Position numbers and translations under genes: made by a program
Shown here: positions 54,167 to 62,291 of the stretch, in pieces
Numbering within the stretch: position 1 is the stretch's first letter
Layout of the letters: the number at the start of each line of letters is the position of its first letter
Assembly (NCBI GenBank): GCA_039985655.1
Contig: JBDWSF010000037.1
Location: 62,001 to 126,000, forward strand
Source of the DNA: Postechiella sp039985655
Lineage (GTDB): Bacteria; Bacteroidota; Bacteroidia; Flavobacteriales; Flavobacteriaceae
Length of the DNA: 64,000 nucleotides
Direction of reading: 5' to 3'
Notes under the pieces: model-generated
Database searches by the model: none
What the model was told of the DNA's origin: nothing
What the model saw: the letters and a program-made list of their open reading frames with translations, nothing else

Positions 54167-54190
54167 GACGATATTATATTGATTTATAAC

Positions 54191-54198
54191 CAAATGTA
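54191..54198 (-). promoter_or_regulatory. -7 box of the uspA-cytochrome c promoter
   Basis: TACATTTG on the - strand, a full TAnnTTTG match; leader of about 18 nt to the ATG at 54166. Confidence 0.6.
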
Positions 54199-54350
54199 AT
54201 TTTAGAACACGATTAAAACTATGATAATTATCAGTCGTACAGATGTTAACTGACAGCACCAATAAAAAAATTAGCATAATTAATCAAAGCATTGTATTTT
54301 CGGCACAATAAATGCTAATTACACCGTTATTAACATTAAACTGAACCTAC

Positions 54351-55109
54351 ATGAGGCCTCTATATTTAATTTTACCTTTATTATTCACCATGTGTATAAA
54401 TGCACAAAATGATGCTATTGCAGCTGGTGAAAAATTAACTTACACAGCATCTTACAACATGTCTGGCATACTTACAGATATTGCAGAAGTTACTTTTGAA
54501 ACGAGTAATATTATGACCTCTAAAGCAACATTATTAAGGTTAAAATGTAAAGCCTTAACCTATAGCAAATGGGATAGCTTTTTTAAAATACGAGATTTAT
54601 ACGAAAGCTATGTAAACCCCAAAACGTTAACACCATACTTATATAAGCGCGATATTAATGAAGGAAGTTATTTTAAAAACATGAAATATACGTTTAGTCA
54701 TAAAACTAAAACCGTAAAATCTGTTTTAACAAAAAAAAATAATTACGTAGAAAAGAAAGATATCTCTTTTAATTCTGGCACAAAAGATATTGTTTCTACC
54801 ATTTATAACATCAGATTGTTTGATTATGAAAACATGAGTGTTGGTAGTAAAAAATCGGTTACTATTCTTTTTGATAGAAAAGAAAACAAGGCACAGCTCA
54901 CCTATCTTGGTAAAGAAACTATTAATACCGCTATTGGTAGAAAAGAATGTTATAAACTGGCTTTAGGATCTACCGTACTACAAGGCTCTAACAATAATTT
55001 AATTTGGCTTACTGCCGATGCTAACAAAATAATGGTTTATGGTAAATTTAAAATACCTGTTGGTAATGGCGAATTAAAAATTAAATCGGCGTCAGGCTTA
55101 AAAAACTAA
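54351..55109 (+). CDS. DUF3108 domain exported protein
   Basis: 252 residues. Signal peptide (MRPLYLILPLLFTMCINA), then a DUF3108 domain: GEKLTYTASYNMSGILTDIA near the start, KIRDLYESYVNPKTLTPYLY, and NIRLFDYENMSVGSKKSVTI. DUF3108 proteins are periplasmic or outer-membrane-associated with a lipocalin-like fold; the role is unclear. A TATTTTCG box (one mismatch) lies at 54295-54302. Confidence 0.88.
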   Translation: MRPLYLILPLLFTMCINAQNDAIAAGEKLTYTASYNMSGILTDIAEVTFETSNIMTSKATLLRLKCKALTYSKWDSFFKIRDLYESYVNPKTLTPYLYKRDINEGSYFKNMKYTFSHKTKTVKSVLTKKNNYVEKKDISFNSGTKDIVSTIYNIRLFDYENMSVGSKKSVTILFDRKENKAQLTYLGKETINTAIGRKECYKLALGSTVLQGSNNNLIWLTADANKIMVYGKFKIPVGNGELKIKSASGLKN

Positions 55110-55128
55110 TACTTAATTTCAACTCATT

Positions 55129-55461
55129 ATGAAAAAAATATTCACCATTTTAGCCATTATAACATCTGTACTAGCTATAATTCTATCGGTTTTACCCATT
55201 TCAAATCTAGCCGTTTTTCCTGCTATAGCAGCTCTAATATTTGGAATCGTTGCTTTTTATCTTTCTAAAAAAACTGGCAAGGTCAAAAAGATCGTTCAGT
55301 TTGCATTTTTACTTACCATTGCATCGCTTTCAATTATCACATATAAAGCCATATTTAATAAAACAGAAGTTGGTGATACACAAGAGATGGTTGAAAAAGA
55401 AACAGAGTCTCAAGAAGATGCTATAGAAGAGTTAGAAGGATTAGATATTGAAATTGAATAG
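55129..55461 (+). CDS. Small membrane protein with acidic tail
   Basis: 110 residues: three hydrophobic segments (about 5-22, 26-45, 56-72) and a Glu-rich tail (EEL and EIE motifs at 95-110). Starts 19 bp after the DUF3108 gene, so it is likely in the same transcript. I know no family; conserved small membrane proteins of this sort are common in Flavobacteria. Confidence 0.7.
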   Translation: MKKIFTILAIITSVLAIILSVLPISNLAVFPAIAALIFGIVAFYLSKKTGKVKKIVQFAFLLTIASLSIITYKAIFNKTEVGDTQEMVEKETESQEDAIEELEGLDIEIE

Positions 55462-55490
55462 ATTAGTAGTTGTTTTTTTACATTTTTTAA

Positions 55491-55498
55491 TATATTTG
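55491..55498 (+). promoter_or_regulatory. -7 box upstream of the first M28 peptidase
   Basis: TATATTTG, a full TAnnTTTG match; predicted leader of about 80 nt to the TTG start. Confidence 0.5.
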
Positions 55499-55583
55499 CC
55501 TTATATTAAACATAATAGTCAGTTAAATTAATTCTTGCCCAATTATTTTTAGCAAACACATGTAGTAAAAAAACAACATACAT

Positions 55584-56639
55584 TTGAAAACTTTTTGCAT
55601 TCTCTCAGCATTTACGATACTTGGCACTTGCGCCAATACTAGGTATACAACCAAAATTCAAAATTTAAAAGACAGCATTGAAATTGTCGATAGTACTCTA
55701 ATTTCAAAGTATTCTAAAACTATAACTGCTGCAGAATTAAGCACGCATTTGTACCTGTTTGCTTCCGATAAATTTGAAGGTAGAAAATTAGGCTCTAAAG
55801 GACAAAAACTAGCTAGTAATTTTCTTAAAGATTACTACATTCAAGAACGTATAAAATCGCCGTATGGTGATGCTATTTACTATCAAATTATTCCTAAAAG
55901 CTTTTTTCCAGAAGAATATAATACTTCCGAAAATGTGTTAGCCTATATAGAGGGTTCTGAAAAACCTGATGAGTTAATCATTATATCTGCTCATTTAGAT
56001 CATTTAGGTATAGAAATAGATGGTACTATTAACTATGGAGCCGATGATGATGGTTCTGGTACGGTTGCTATTATGGAAATAGCTCAAGCCTTTAATAAAG
56101 CTAAAGAAGAAGGACATGGCCCAAAGCGAAGCATTCTTTTTCTTCACTTAACTGCCGAAGAAATTGGAAAACATGGTTCTGAGTTTTATACACAGCATCC
56201 TGTTTTTCCTTTAGAAAACACAGTAACCAATTTAAATATTGATATGATTGGTAGAGTTGACGACATCCATACTGACAACAAAGATTATCTTTATATAATT
56301 GGAGCAGATAGACTTAGCAAAGAGTTACATTATCTTTCTGAAAAAGTGAACAATTCATTTTTTAATATCAATTTAGATTATAGATATAATGCAGAAAATG
56401 ATAAAAACAATTACTATTCAAGATCCGATCATTACAACTTTGCGAAATACAATATTCCTGTAATATTTTATTTTAATGGGGAACATGACGATTATCATAA
56501 AGTCTCTGATACACCGGATAAAATTGATTATCCTTTATTAGAAAAACGTGCGCGATTGATATTCGCAACTGCATGGCAAATTGCCAATCAAGAACACCGT
56601 ATAGCTTTAGACGAAGACAATCAATTGTTAAATAATTAA
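55584..56639 (+). CDS. M28 family metallopeptidase, lipoprotein (TTG start)
   Basis: 351 residues from a TTG at 55584. An in-frame TAG at 55563 and no ATG between them leave this as the only start that keeps the lipoprotein signal (MKTFCILSAFTILGTC). The M28 di-zinc site is visible: SAHLDHLG (His), YGADDDGSGTV (bridging Asp), TAEEIGKHGS (catalytic Glu, ligand Glu), NIDMIGR (Asp), and SDHYNFAK (His). An aminopeptidase-type exopeptidase acting outside the cytoplasm. The next gene is a close paralogue. Confidence 0.92.
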   Translation: MKTFCILSAFTILGTCANTRYTTKIQNLKDSIEIVDSTLISKYSKTITAAELSTHLYLFASDKFEGRKLGSKGQKLASNFLKDYYIQERIKSPYGDAIYYQIIPKSFFPEEYNTSENVLAYIEGSEKPDELIIISAHLDHLGIEIDGTINYGADDDGSGTVAIMEIAQAFNKAKEEGHGPKRSILFLHLTAEEIGKHGSEFYTQHPVFPLENTVTNLNIDMIGRVDDIHTDNKDYLYIIGADRLSKELHYLSEKVNNSFFNINLDYRYNAENDKNNYYSRSDHYNFAKYNIPVIFYFNGEHDDYHKVSDTPDKIDYPLLEKRARLIFATAWQIANQEHRIALDEDNQLLNN

Positions 56640-56685
56640 ATAATAAGTATTATCTTTTTATCTTTAAAGACTCAATAACTTAAAG

Positions 56686-57693
56686 ATGAAAAAAATAACA
56701 TCACTACTTATACTTACCTTTTTTATTACCTCTTGTAGCTCTTCTCAAAGTAATAAAACTAAACAAACATCTGCAATAGAGTATGCGAAATCGATTACTA
56801 AAGAAGAATTAAAAGAAGCCCTATACATCTACGCTTCTGATGATTACGAAGGCAGAAAAACAGGTGCAGCGGGTCAAAAAAAAGCTGTTGAGTTTATAAA
56901 AAACCATTATGTAAGCAACAATATACCATCGCCCATTGCTGAAGGCGACTATTTTCAAGACATTCCAGAAGCTTATTTTAATGGACGTGCCAAGGGCGAT
57001 TCTGAAAATGTTATGGCGTATATAAAAGGTACTGAAAAACCAGACGAGATTATTATTATTTCAGCACATTTAGATCATATCGGTATTTCTGGAAATGGTA
57101 ATATAAATAATGGTGCCGATGATGACGGTTCTGGTACCGTTGCTATTCTAGAAATGGCAGAAGCTTTTAAGTTAGCAGCAGACAAAGGTCATGGGCCAAA
57201 ACGTTCTATTCTGTTTTTACATGTAACAGGTGAAGAAATAGGATTATTAGGTTCTCGATATTATACCGATGTAGATCCCATATTTCCTTTAAAGAATACG
57301 GTAGCCGATTTAAATATTGATATGATTGGTCGTGTTGACGAAAAACATAAAGACAATCGTAATTATTTATATTTAATTGGTTCAGACAAATTAAGCAAAG
57401 AACTACATGCTGTTTCTGAAATAGTAAATCAAAAGTATTTTAATATGACATTTGATTATACGTTTAATGAAGATGACGATCCAAATCGTTTTTATTTCAG
57501 ATCGGATCATTACAATTTTGCAAAACAGAATGTACCGGTTATATTTTATTTTAATGGTACACATGAAGATTACCACAAACACACCGACACGCCTGATAAA
57601 ATAGAATACGACTTGTTAGAAACCCGTACACGTTTAATATTCCACACCGCTTGGGAATTGGCTAATAGAGAAGAGCGGGTTAAGGTGGATTGA
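56686..57693 (+). CDS. M28 family metallopeptidase, lipoprotein (tandem paralogue)
   Basis: 335 residues. Lipoprotein signal (MKKITSLLILTFFITSC). Same di-zinc site as the upstream gene: SAHLDHIG, NGADDDGSGTV, TGEEIGLLGS, NIDMIGR, RSDHYNFAK. The two proteins align along their whole length, with identical blocks such as ADDDGSGTVAI and the NTV-x-x-LNIDMIGRV stretch, so this is a tandem duplication that has since diverged. They may differ in substrate; the KAYF/EAYFNGRAKGD insert differs between them. Confidence 0.93.
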   Translation: MKKITSLLILTFFITSCSSSQSNKTKQTSAIEYAKSITKEELKEALYIYASDDYEGRKTGAAGQKKAVEFIKNHYVSNNIPSPIAEGDYFQDIPEAYFNGRAKGDSENVMAYIKGTEKPDEIIIISAHLDHIGISGNGNINNGADDDGSGTVAILEMAEAFKLAADKGHGPKRSILFLHVTGEEIGLLGSRYYTDVDPIFPLKNTVADLNIDMIGRVDEKHKDNRNYLYLIGSDKLSKELHAVSEIVNQKYFNMTFDYTFNEDDDPNRFYFRSDHYNFAKQNVPVIFYFNGTHEDYHKHTDTPDKIEYDLLETRTRLIFHTAWELANREERVKVD

Positions 57694-57726
57694 GAAGATA
57701 CAGTTGCAAGTAATTTTAGAAACTGA

Positions 57727-58185
57727 ATGATAAAGAAAAAAAATCTAACTTTAATTACAATTTTAATAATCGGATTTTCAAGTTTCTATGGTTTTAAAAA
57801 CTACGCTAAAAAAGTAAAAAACAAACATTGTCTTACTACTCAAATTTCATCAAAAATATTTGACTTTAATACGTTTGAATTAAAAGTAGACCCTACTTTG
57901 ACTTTAGTTGATTTTAAAGTTATAAACCAAAATAGCGGAAATATAATCTTTGAGAATGGAAAAAGTCGAAAAGGAATTAAAAACGAATATGGCTATTGCT
58001 GTTTTGAGTTGTTCTGGAAAGGAAAACAAGTATATGAATTTGGACACTTCAAAATAAATAATTGGAATACAAATAAATATGAATTGTGGATTAAAACAGA
58101 AAACAACGGCTTAGAACCTCGTTTAAAAATTCATGGTCTTGATAGTAAAAAAGTAGATTTATATTTCAGAAAAATAGAGGAATAA
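57727..58185 (+). CDS. Hypothetical membrane-anchored protein
   Basis: 152 residues: an N-terminal membrane anchor or uncleaved signal (LTLITILIIGFSSFYGF, about 6-23), then a basic, beta-rich domain with two adjacent cysteines in EYGYCCFELFWKGK and an Asn/Lys-rich end. No family recognised. AT content is higher than its neighbours. Starts 33 bp after the M28 gene. Confidence 0.6.
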   Translation: MIKKKNLTLITILIIGFSSFYGFKNYAKKVKNKHCLTTQISSKIFDFNTFELKVDPTLTLVDFKVINQNSGNIIFENGKSRKGIKNEYGYCCFELFWKGKQVYEFGHFKINNWNTNKYELWIKTENNGLEPRLKIHGLDSKKVDLYFRKIEE

Positions 58186-58281
58186 AAAATTAACAACAAA
58201 AAAGATGTGTAAATAGTTTCTTTCCCAACATAACTAATAATAAACACGCTGTACGCTTAACTCAATAAAACTCATTTTTTG

Positions 58282-58289
58282 TATCTTTG
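58282..58289 (+). promoter_or_regulatory. -7 box of the toxin-antitoxin promoter
   Basis: TATCTTTG, a full TAnnTTTG match; leader of about 14 nt to the antitoxin ATG. Confidence 0.6.
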
Positions 58290-58309
58290 ATTTAATAGAA
58301 TAAAAGAAT

Positions 58310-58528
58310 ATGGATATTCAATCAACAAAAATCGAATTAGTTAAAGCTATTTTAGCTATTGAAAACACTGAGTTTATTCAAAAAATATCAGACTTCATCA
58401 ATAAAGAAAAAGTTGACTTTTGGAATGAACTAAGTATTACCGAACAAAATGAAATCAAGAAAGGAATAGAAGAACTAGACCAAGGGAAAAGAGTGACATA
58501 CGATTCTTTTTTGAAGAAGATTTCATGA
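58310..58528 (+). CDS. Antitoxin of a ParE/RelE-type module
   Basis: 72 residues, acidic, helical. The C-terminal part (WNELSITEQNEIKKGIEEL) resembles the toxin-wrapping region of small addiction-module antitoxins. I see no HTH or ribbon-helix-helix, so autoregulation may need the toxin. The next frame starts 1 bp after its stop, which supports translational coupling. Confidence 0.75.
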   Translation: MDIQSTKIELVKAILAIENTEFIQKISDFINKEKVDFWNELSITEQNEIKKGIEELDQGKRVTYDSFLKKIS

Positions 58529-58529
58529 T

Positions 58530-58838
58530 ATGATGAAAGTGTTTTTATCTGAATTAGCTGAATCAAAACTTCTTAAATTATCAGAATATCTTCTAGAAAA
58601 TTGGAGTTTAAAAATTCGCAATAAGTTTATTGAAAAGGTTTCTGAAAAAATTAAACAAATCTCGTCTCAGCCTGATAGCTGTCCAAAATCGTCTGAATTT
58701 ATAGGTCTTTATAAATGTGTTGTTACTAAACAAACAACTTTTTATTATCGAATTTCAAACGACTTAAAAGAAATAGAAATCATCACTATTTTCGATACCA
58801 GCCAAAATCCTGATAAATTAAAAAGAGACTTTAAATAA
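58530..58838 (+). CDS. ParE/RelE-family toxin
   Basis: 102 residues with the RelE/ParE fold pattern: MKVFLSELAESKLLKLSEYL, a central basic helix (KIRNKFIEKVSEKIKQI), and YKCVVTKQTTFYYRISNDLK-x-IEIITIFDTSQNP near the C-terminus. Two ATGs in a row (58530, 58533); either could be used. ParE members poison gyrase and RelE members cut mRNA on the ribosome; the sequence alone does not decide. A terminator follows 20 bp later. Confidence 0.85.
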   Translation: MMKVFLSELAESKLLKLSEYLLENWSLKIRNKFIEKVSEKIKQISSQPDSCPKSSEFIGLYKCVVTKQTTFYYRISNDLKEIEIITIFDTSQNPDKLKRDFK

Positions 58839-58858
58839 CCAAAACAATCACCCACAAA

Positions 58859-58889
58859 AAAAGCCTTTCAATTTCTTGAAAGGCTTTTG
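58859..58889. terminator. Bidirectional terminator between toxin gene and tRNA-His
   Basis: AAAAGCCTTTCAA / TTGAAAGGCTTTT, 13-bp perfect stem, TTTC loop, A-run before and T-run after. Confidence 0.88.
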
Positions 58890-58896
58890 CTTTTTG

Positions 58897-58971
58897 GGTG
58901 GAAGACCGGATTCGAACCGGCGACCCTCGGTACCACAAACCGATGCTCTAACCAACTGAGCTACAACCACC
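58897..58971 (-). tRNA. tRNA-His (GTG)
   Basis: Full cloverleaf on the - strand: D arm GCTC-AGTTGGTTA-GAGC, anticodon arm TCGGT-TTGTGGT-ACCGA with anticodon GTG, T arm GCCGG-TTCGAAT-CCGGT, C73, and the extra 5' G(-1) at 58971 expected for tRNA-His. CCA is not encoded. The acceptor stem GTGGTTG / CTTCCAC has two U-U mismatches in a row (pairs 5-68 and 6-67). Confidence 0.93.
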
Positions 58972-59404
58972 GTGTAACTGCATTTTTGTAATGCGTGTGC
59001 AAATGTAATTGATTTCAGTATTTCTACAAAGACTTTTTTGAAAATTTTAAAGAAGTCTTTACAATTAAATAAACCAAATCTTCTAACTCTTTCATTTGCT
59101 TATATTTATTTTTAATATTTATAATTAACCCATCGTATATTTTGAGCTAAACGAACCAATTCGATTGAATTTCACTCCTTTTTGTGAGTCAAATTTACAC
59201 TTTGTCAAGCTTAACAGAACTATCGAGAATAATATTTTATATTTCAAAACCTGTTCTCGATACAATTCCGATAAAAAAAATCGGAATCGAAATCGAACTG
59301 ACATTTAGTTTATCAAAGTAAATCGAAATGCACAACGCAAATAATTAATAATTTCAGAAGGAATTACATTCATTTTACTTTTTAGACTGCCTACTTATAT
59401 CCAT
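58972..59404. other. Gene-free stretch with palindromic repeats
   Basis: 433 bp between tRNA-His and bshB1. It holds the tRNA promoter region and, at 59221-59287, two hairpins (separate entry). The bases around it (TTTGTCAAGCTTAACAGAACTATCGAGAA and ATCGAAATCGAACTGACA type words) look like a dispersed Flavobacteria repeat. No coding frame seen. Confidence 0.5.
59221..59287. repeat. Tandem hairpin repeat
   Basis: TATCGAGAA (59221-59229) pairs with TTCTCGATA (59254-59262); directly after it ATTCCGAT (59265-59272) pairs with ATCGGAAT (59280-59287) across an A7 loop. Two adjacent perfect stems without a T-run fit a REP/BIME-like element better than a terminator. Confidence 0.6.
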
Positions 59405-60127
59405 CTATTTTAAATCAAATAAGCTATCAACAGCAACGAAACGTTCTACAGTAAAACCCTCGGCATGCTCTACGCCTACTAACCTTCCTAAATCGTTTGC
59501 TCGATATTTAATGCTATCGGCAAAATTTTTACTTGTTATTGGCGTTTCGGGTTCTTTACTATTTTCATCATAAAACTGTGTTTTATAAGCAAAAACAGCT
59601 TCCATTTTAGTATCGATATAACCCGTTACATCAACAACTAAATCGGGTTCAATATTTTTCCATTGTATATAATGGTATACTAATCTTGGTCTCCAAGGAT
59701 TTTGCAACTCCCTTTCATCGTCCAATGTTGTTTCAATTTTTATCAAACCACTTAAAAAGCAAGCATCACTAACTAACTGACTTCCTTTTCCGTGATCAAT
59801 ATGCCTATCATCAACAGCATTACACAAAACAATCTCGGGTCTGTATTTACGAATCATCTTTATAATCTCAAGTTGATGATTTTTATCATTAATAAAAAAC
59901 CCATCAGCAAATCCTAAATTCTCACGAATGGCAGCACCTAATATTTTGCAAGCATTAGCAGCTTCATTAGCTCTAGTTTCTGCCGTTCCGCGTGTTCCCA
60001 ACTCACCTTTAGTTAAATCTAGTATTCCTACTTTTTTTCCTGCAGCAATTTCTTTTGCAATAGTGCCTCCACAACCTAATTCTACATCATCTGGATGTGC
60101 TCCAATGGCAAGAATATCTAATTTCAT
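59405..60127 (-). CDS. bshB1: Bacillithiol biosynthesis deacetylase BshB1
   Basis: Removes the acetyl group from GlcNAc-malate in bacillithiol synthesis. 240 residues, LmbE-like fold. Zinc site: AHPDD (His11, Asp14) and the second His in DDRHIDHGKGSQ. The MKLDILAIGAHPDDVELGCGG start and the KGELGTRGTAETRANEA motif are typical of BshB1 of Bacteroidetes. bshA and bshC are not in the window. It indicates a bacillithiol-using cell, in keeping with the DinB-like and OsmC-like genes nearby (inference). Confidence 0.95.
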   Translation of the reverse strand: MKLDILAIGAHPDDVELGCGGTIAKEIAAGKKVGILDLTKGELGTRGTAETRANEAANACKILGAAIRENLGFADGFFINDKNHQLEIIKMIRKYRPEIVLCNAVDDRHIDHGKGSQLVSDACFLSGLIKIETTLDDERELQNPWRPRLVYHYIQWKNIEPDLVVDVTGYIDTKMEAVFAYKTQFYDENSKEPETPITSKNFADSIKYRANDLGRLVGVEHAEGFTVERFVAVDSLFDLK

Positions 60128-60413
60128 AGTATTTTATTTAATTTTTATTGGACTTTCTTATAGACTAAAAACACAATTATTTATAAAAATAAGACTTATT
60201 CATAAAACCCACTATTACGAATACGTTTTCGTTTACATTTTTCTTCTTCTAGTACCCCAAAACTTGTCAATAATTGAAAAATAACACCCGACTCTAAAGC
60301 ATGACATTGGTCATAATTATTGAGGGGTATCTGATGTAATTTTATTTCATATTAAAAGCAAATCTAATTATAAAGATTTTAAATAAATACGAACTCCAAA
60401 ACAAAAAAGAAGA

Positions 60414-62255
60414 ATGATCTATTTAATGCTAACCATATTAATAATAACCATTGCATTATTTGTCTGGGGAAAATTCACTCCAGATATAGTTGCTTTACTC
60501 TCTATGATCAGCTTGTTTTTAACAGGTATTTTAGATTCTAAAGAGACTTTAAGTGGTTTTAGTAACCCAACAGTAATTATGATTGCTGCACTCTTTATAA
60601 TAGGAGAAGGTTTATCTCAAACAGGCTGGACGGCTTTAGCTGGTAAAAAGTTTGTAGAATGGGCAGGAAAAAGCATCCCTAAATTATTAGTTATAGTATC
60701 TCTTGGAGCTGGAGTTTTATCAGGTTTTGTGAGTAATACAGGCACAGTAGCGACTTTAATGCCATTAACTATATCATCTGCTTGGAGCATTGGTACCTTA
60801 CCATCTAAAATGCTAATGCCAGTCGCATTTGGATCTAATACAGGAGGATTATTAACCTTAACAGGAACGCCACCAAATATTATTGCTAGTAATGCTTTAG
60901 TGGAAGCTGGTTTTGATGGGTTTTCATTTTTTGAATTCGCTTTAATTGGCTTACCCTTACTCATAATAGCACTACTCTATTTTAGATACGTTGGCTATAG
61001 ACTATTACCAAAAAACAAAACCAATAACAAACCTGTAGATATTGAATCTACATTTCATAAATGGATTGAAGCTTATAAAATTAATGAGGGCTATTACAGA
61101 CTTCGGATAAGATCTTTATCTCCATTAATAAATACTACAATTCAACAATCGAATTTCGAAAAGCAGTATAACGTTACTATAATAAGAATAAAAAGAAGAC
61201 ATCCTAATGTTCTAAAAGGCATACATCACTTTGAAGAATTTCCAGATCTTAATACAGAATTATTCTATCATGATATTATTACTGTAAAAGGAGAAACAGA
61301 AGCGATTAATAAGCTTATGATAACATTTAGATTGGGATTATTACCACTAGAACCTGTTACTGATGAATTAAAACACAACTTAATAAATCAAGAAGTTGGA
61401 ATGACAGAAGTCCTCGTAAACCCCAACTCTATTCTAGTAGGTAGAAAATACAAATTGGGCGATTATTTTAAAAGATACGGCATACAATTACTTGCTGCAT
61501 CTAGAAATAACAAACCCCTATTAGATAAAGAAATAACGATTAAAGTTGGTGATGCCTTTTTATTACGTGGCACATGGGAACATATCGATGCTTTAAAAAA
61601 ACAACATGAAAATTTAGTTATATGTGGTAGTCCTGAAGGAATGGCAAAAAATGTAGACAGTTTAAGTCCAAAGTCATACATAGCATTAGGCGCTTTAATC
61701 TTAATGATATTATTATTAGTATTTAAAATAGTCCCAGGATCTATGGCAGCATTAATCTGCGCAGGTATTGTATTACTAACAGGTTGTGTCCCTATCAACA
61801 AAGCATACAAAGGCATCAGCTGGACAAGCGTTGTGATGATAGCTGCCATGATACCCATGGGTATTGCATTACAAAAAACAGGAACAGCGCAGTTAGTTGC
61901 TAATGCACTAGTTGAACATTTAGGATCTATACATCCCATCGTACTGTTAGGCGGCGTGTTTTTACTAACAACCACATTCAGTCAAGTCATAAATAACTCA
62001 GCAACAGCAGTACTCATGGCACCAATAGCCATACTGGCCGCATCGTCGTTAAACTTATCACCAGAGCCCTTTATGATCGTGGTAGCGATAAGTGCATCGA
62101 CAGCCTTTTTAACACCAGTAGGCACCACAACAAACGCCATGGTTATGTCTGCTGGAGGTTACAAATTCATGGATTACTTTAAAGTAGGCGCACCACTCTT
62201 ACTTATGTTTTTCATAGTCACACTCATACTCGTGCCAATAATATGGCCATTTTAA
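60414..62255 (+). CDS. SLC13-family permease with two TrkA-C domains
   Basis: 613 residues, about ten to twelve membrane segments split by a cytoplasmic insert (about 205-400) of two TrkA-C (RCK_C-like) domains, RIRSLSPLINTTIQQSNFEKQ and EVLVNPNSILVGRKYKLGDY. The substrate motifs SNTGTVATLMP, GLLTLTGTPPN, and NNSATAVLMAP, PVGTTTNAMV are those of the divalent anion:Na+ symporter group. Substrate could be sulfate or a dicarboxylate. pckA starts 36 bp later, so a C4-dicarboxylate is attractive (inference). The last 300 bp use many more C-ending codons than the rest. Confidence 0.9.
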   Translation: MIYLMLTILIITIALFVWGKFTPDIVALLSMISLFLTGILDSKETLSGFSNPTVIMIAALFIIGEGLSQTGWTALAGKKFVEWAGKSIPKLLVIVSLGAGVLSGFVSNTGTVATLMPLTISSAWSIGTLPSKMLMPVAFGSNTGGLLTLTGTPPNIIASNALVEAGFDGFSFFEFALIGLPLLIIALLYFRYVGYRLLPKNKTNNKPVDIESTFHKWIEAYKINEGYYRLRIRSLSPLINTTIQQSNFEKQYNVTIIRIKRRHPNVLKGIHHFEEFPDLNTELFYHDIITVKGETEAINKLMITFRLGLLPLEPVTDELKHNLINQEVGMTEVLVNPNSILVGRKYKLGDYFKRYGIQLLAASRNNKPLLDKEITIKVGDAFLLRGTWEHIDALKKQHENLVICGSPEGMAKNVDSLSPKSYIALGALILMILLLVFKIVPGSMAALICAGIVLLTGCVPINKAYKGISWTSVVMIAAMIPMGIALQKTGTAQLVANALVEHLGSIHPIVLLGGVFLLTTTFSQVINNSATAVLMAPIAILAASSLNLSPEPFMIVVAISASTAFLTPVGTTTNAMVMSAGGYKFMDYFKVGAPLLLMFFIVTLILVPIIWPF

Positions 62256-62291
62256 AATAATTATTAATAGGAACCTTAAAATTGAATCAAA

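Noticed and set aside
58972..59404. tRNA-His as an attachment site of an integrated element
   Set aside because: No integrase gene and no direct repeat of the tRNA 3' end found in the window.
60617..60964. Open frames on the - strand inside the SLC13 permease (also 61463-61975)
   Set aside because: Mirror images of membrane-protein codons; the + strand carries the family motifs.
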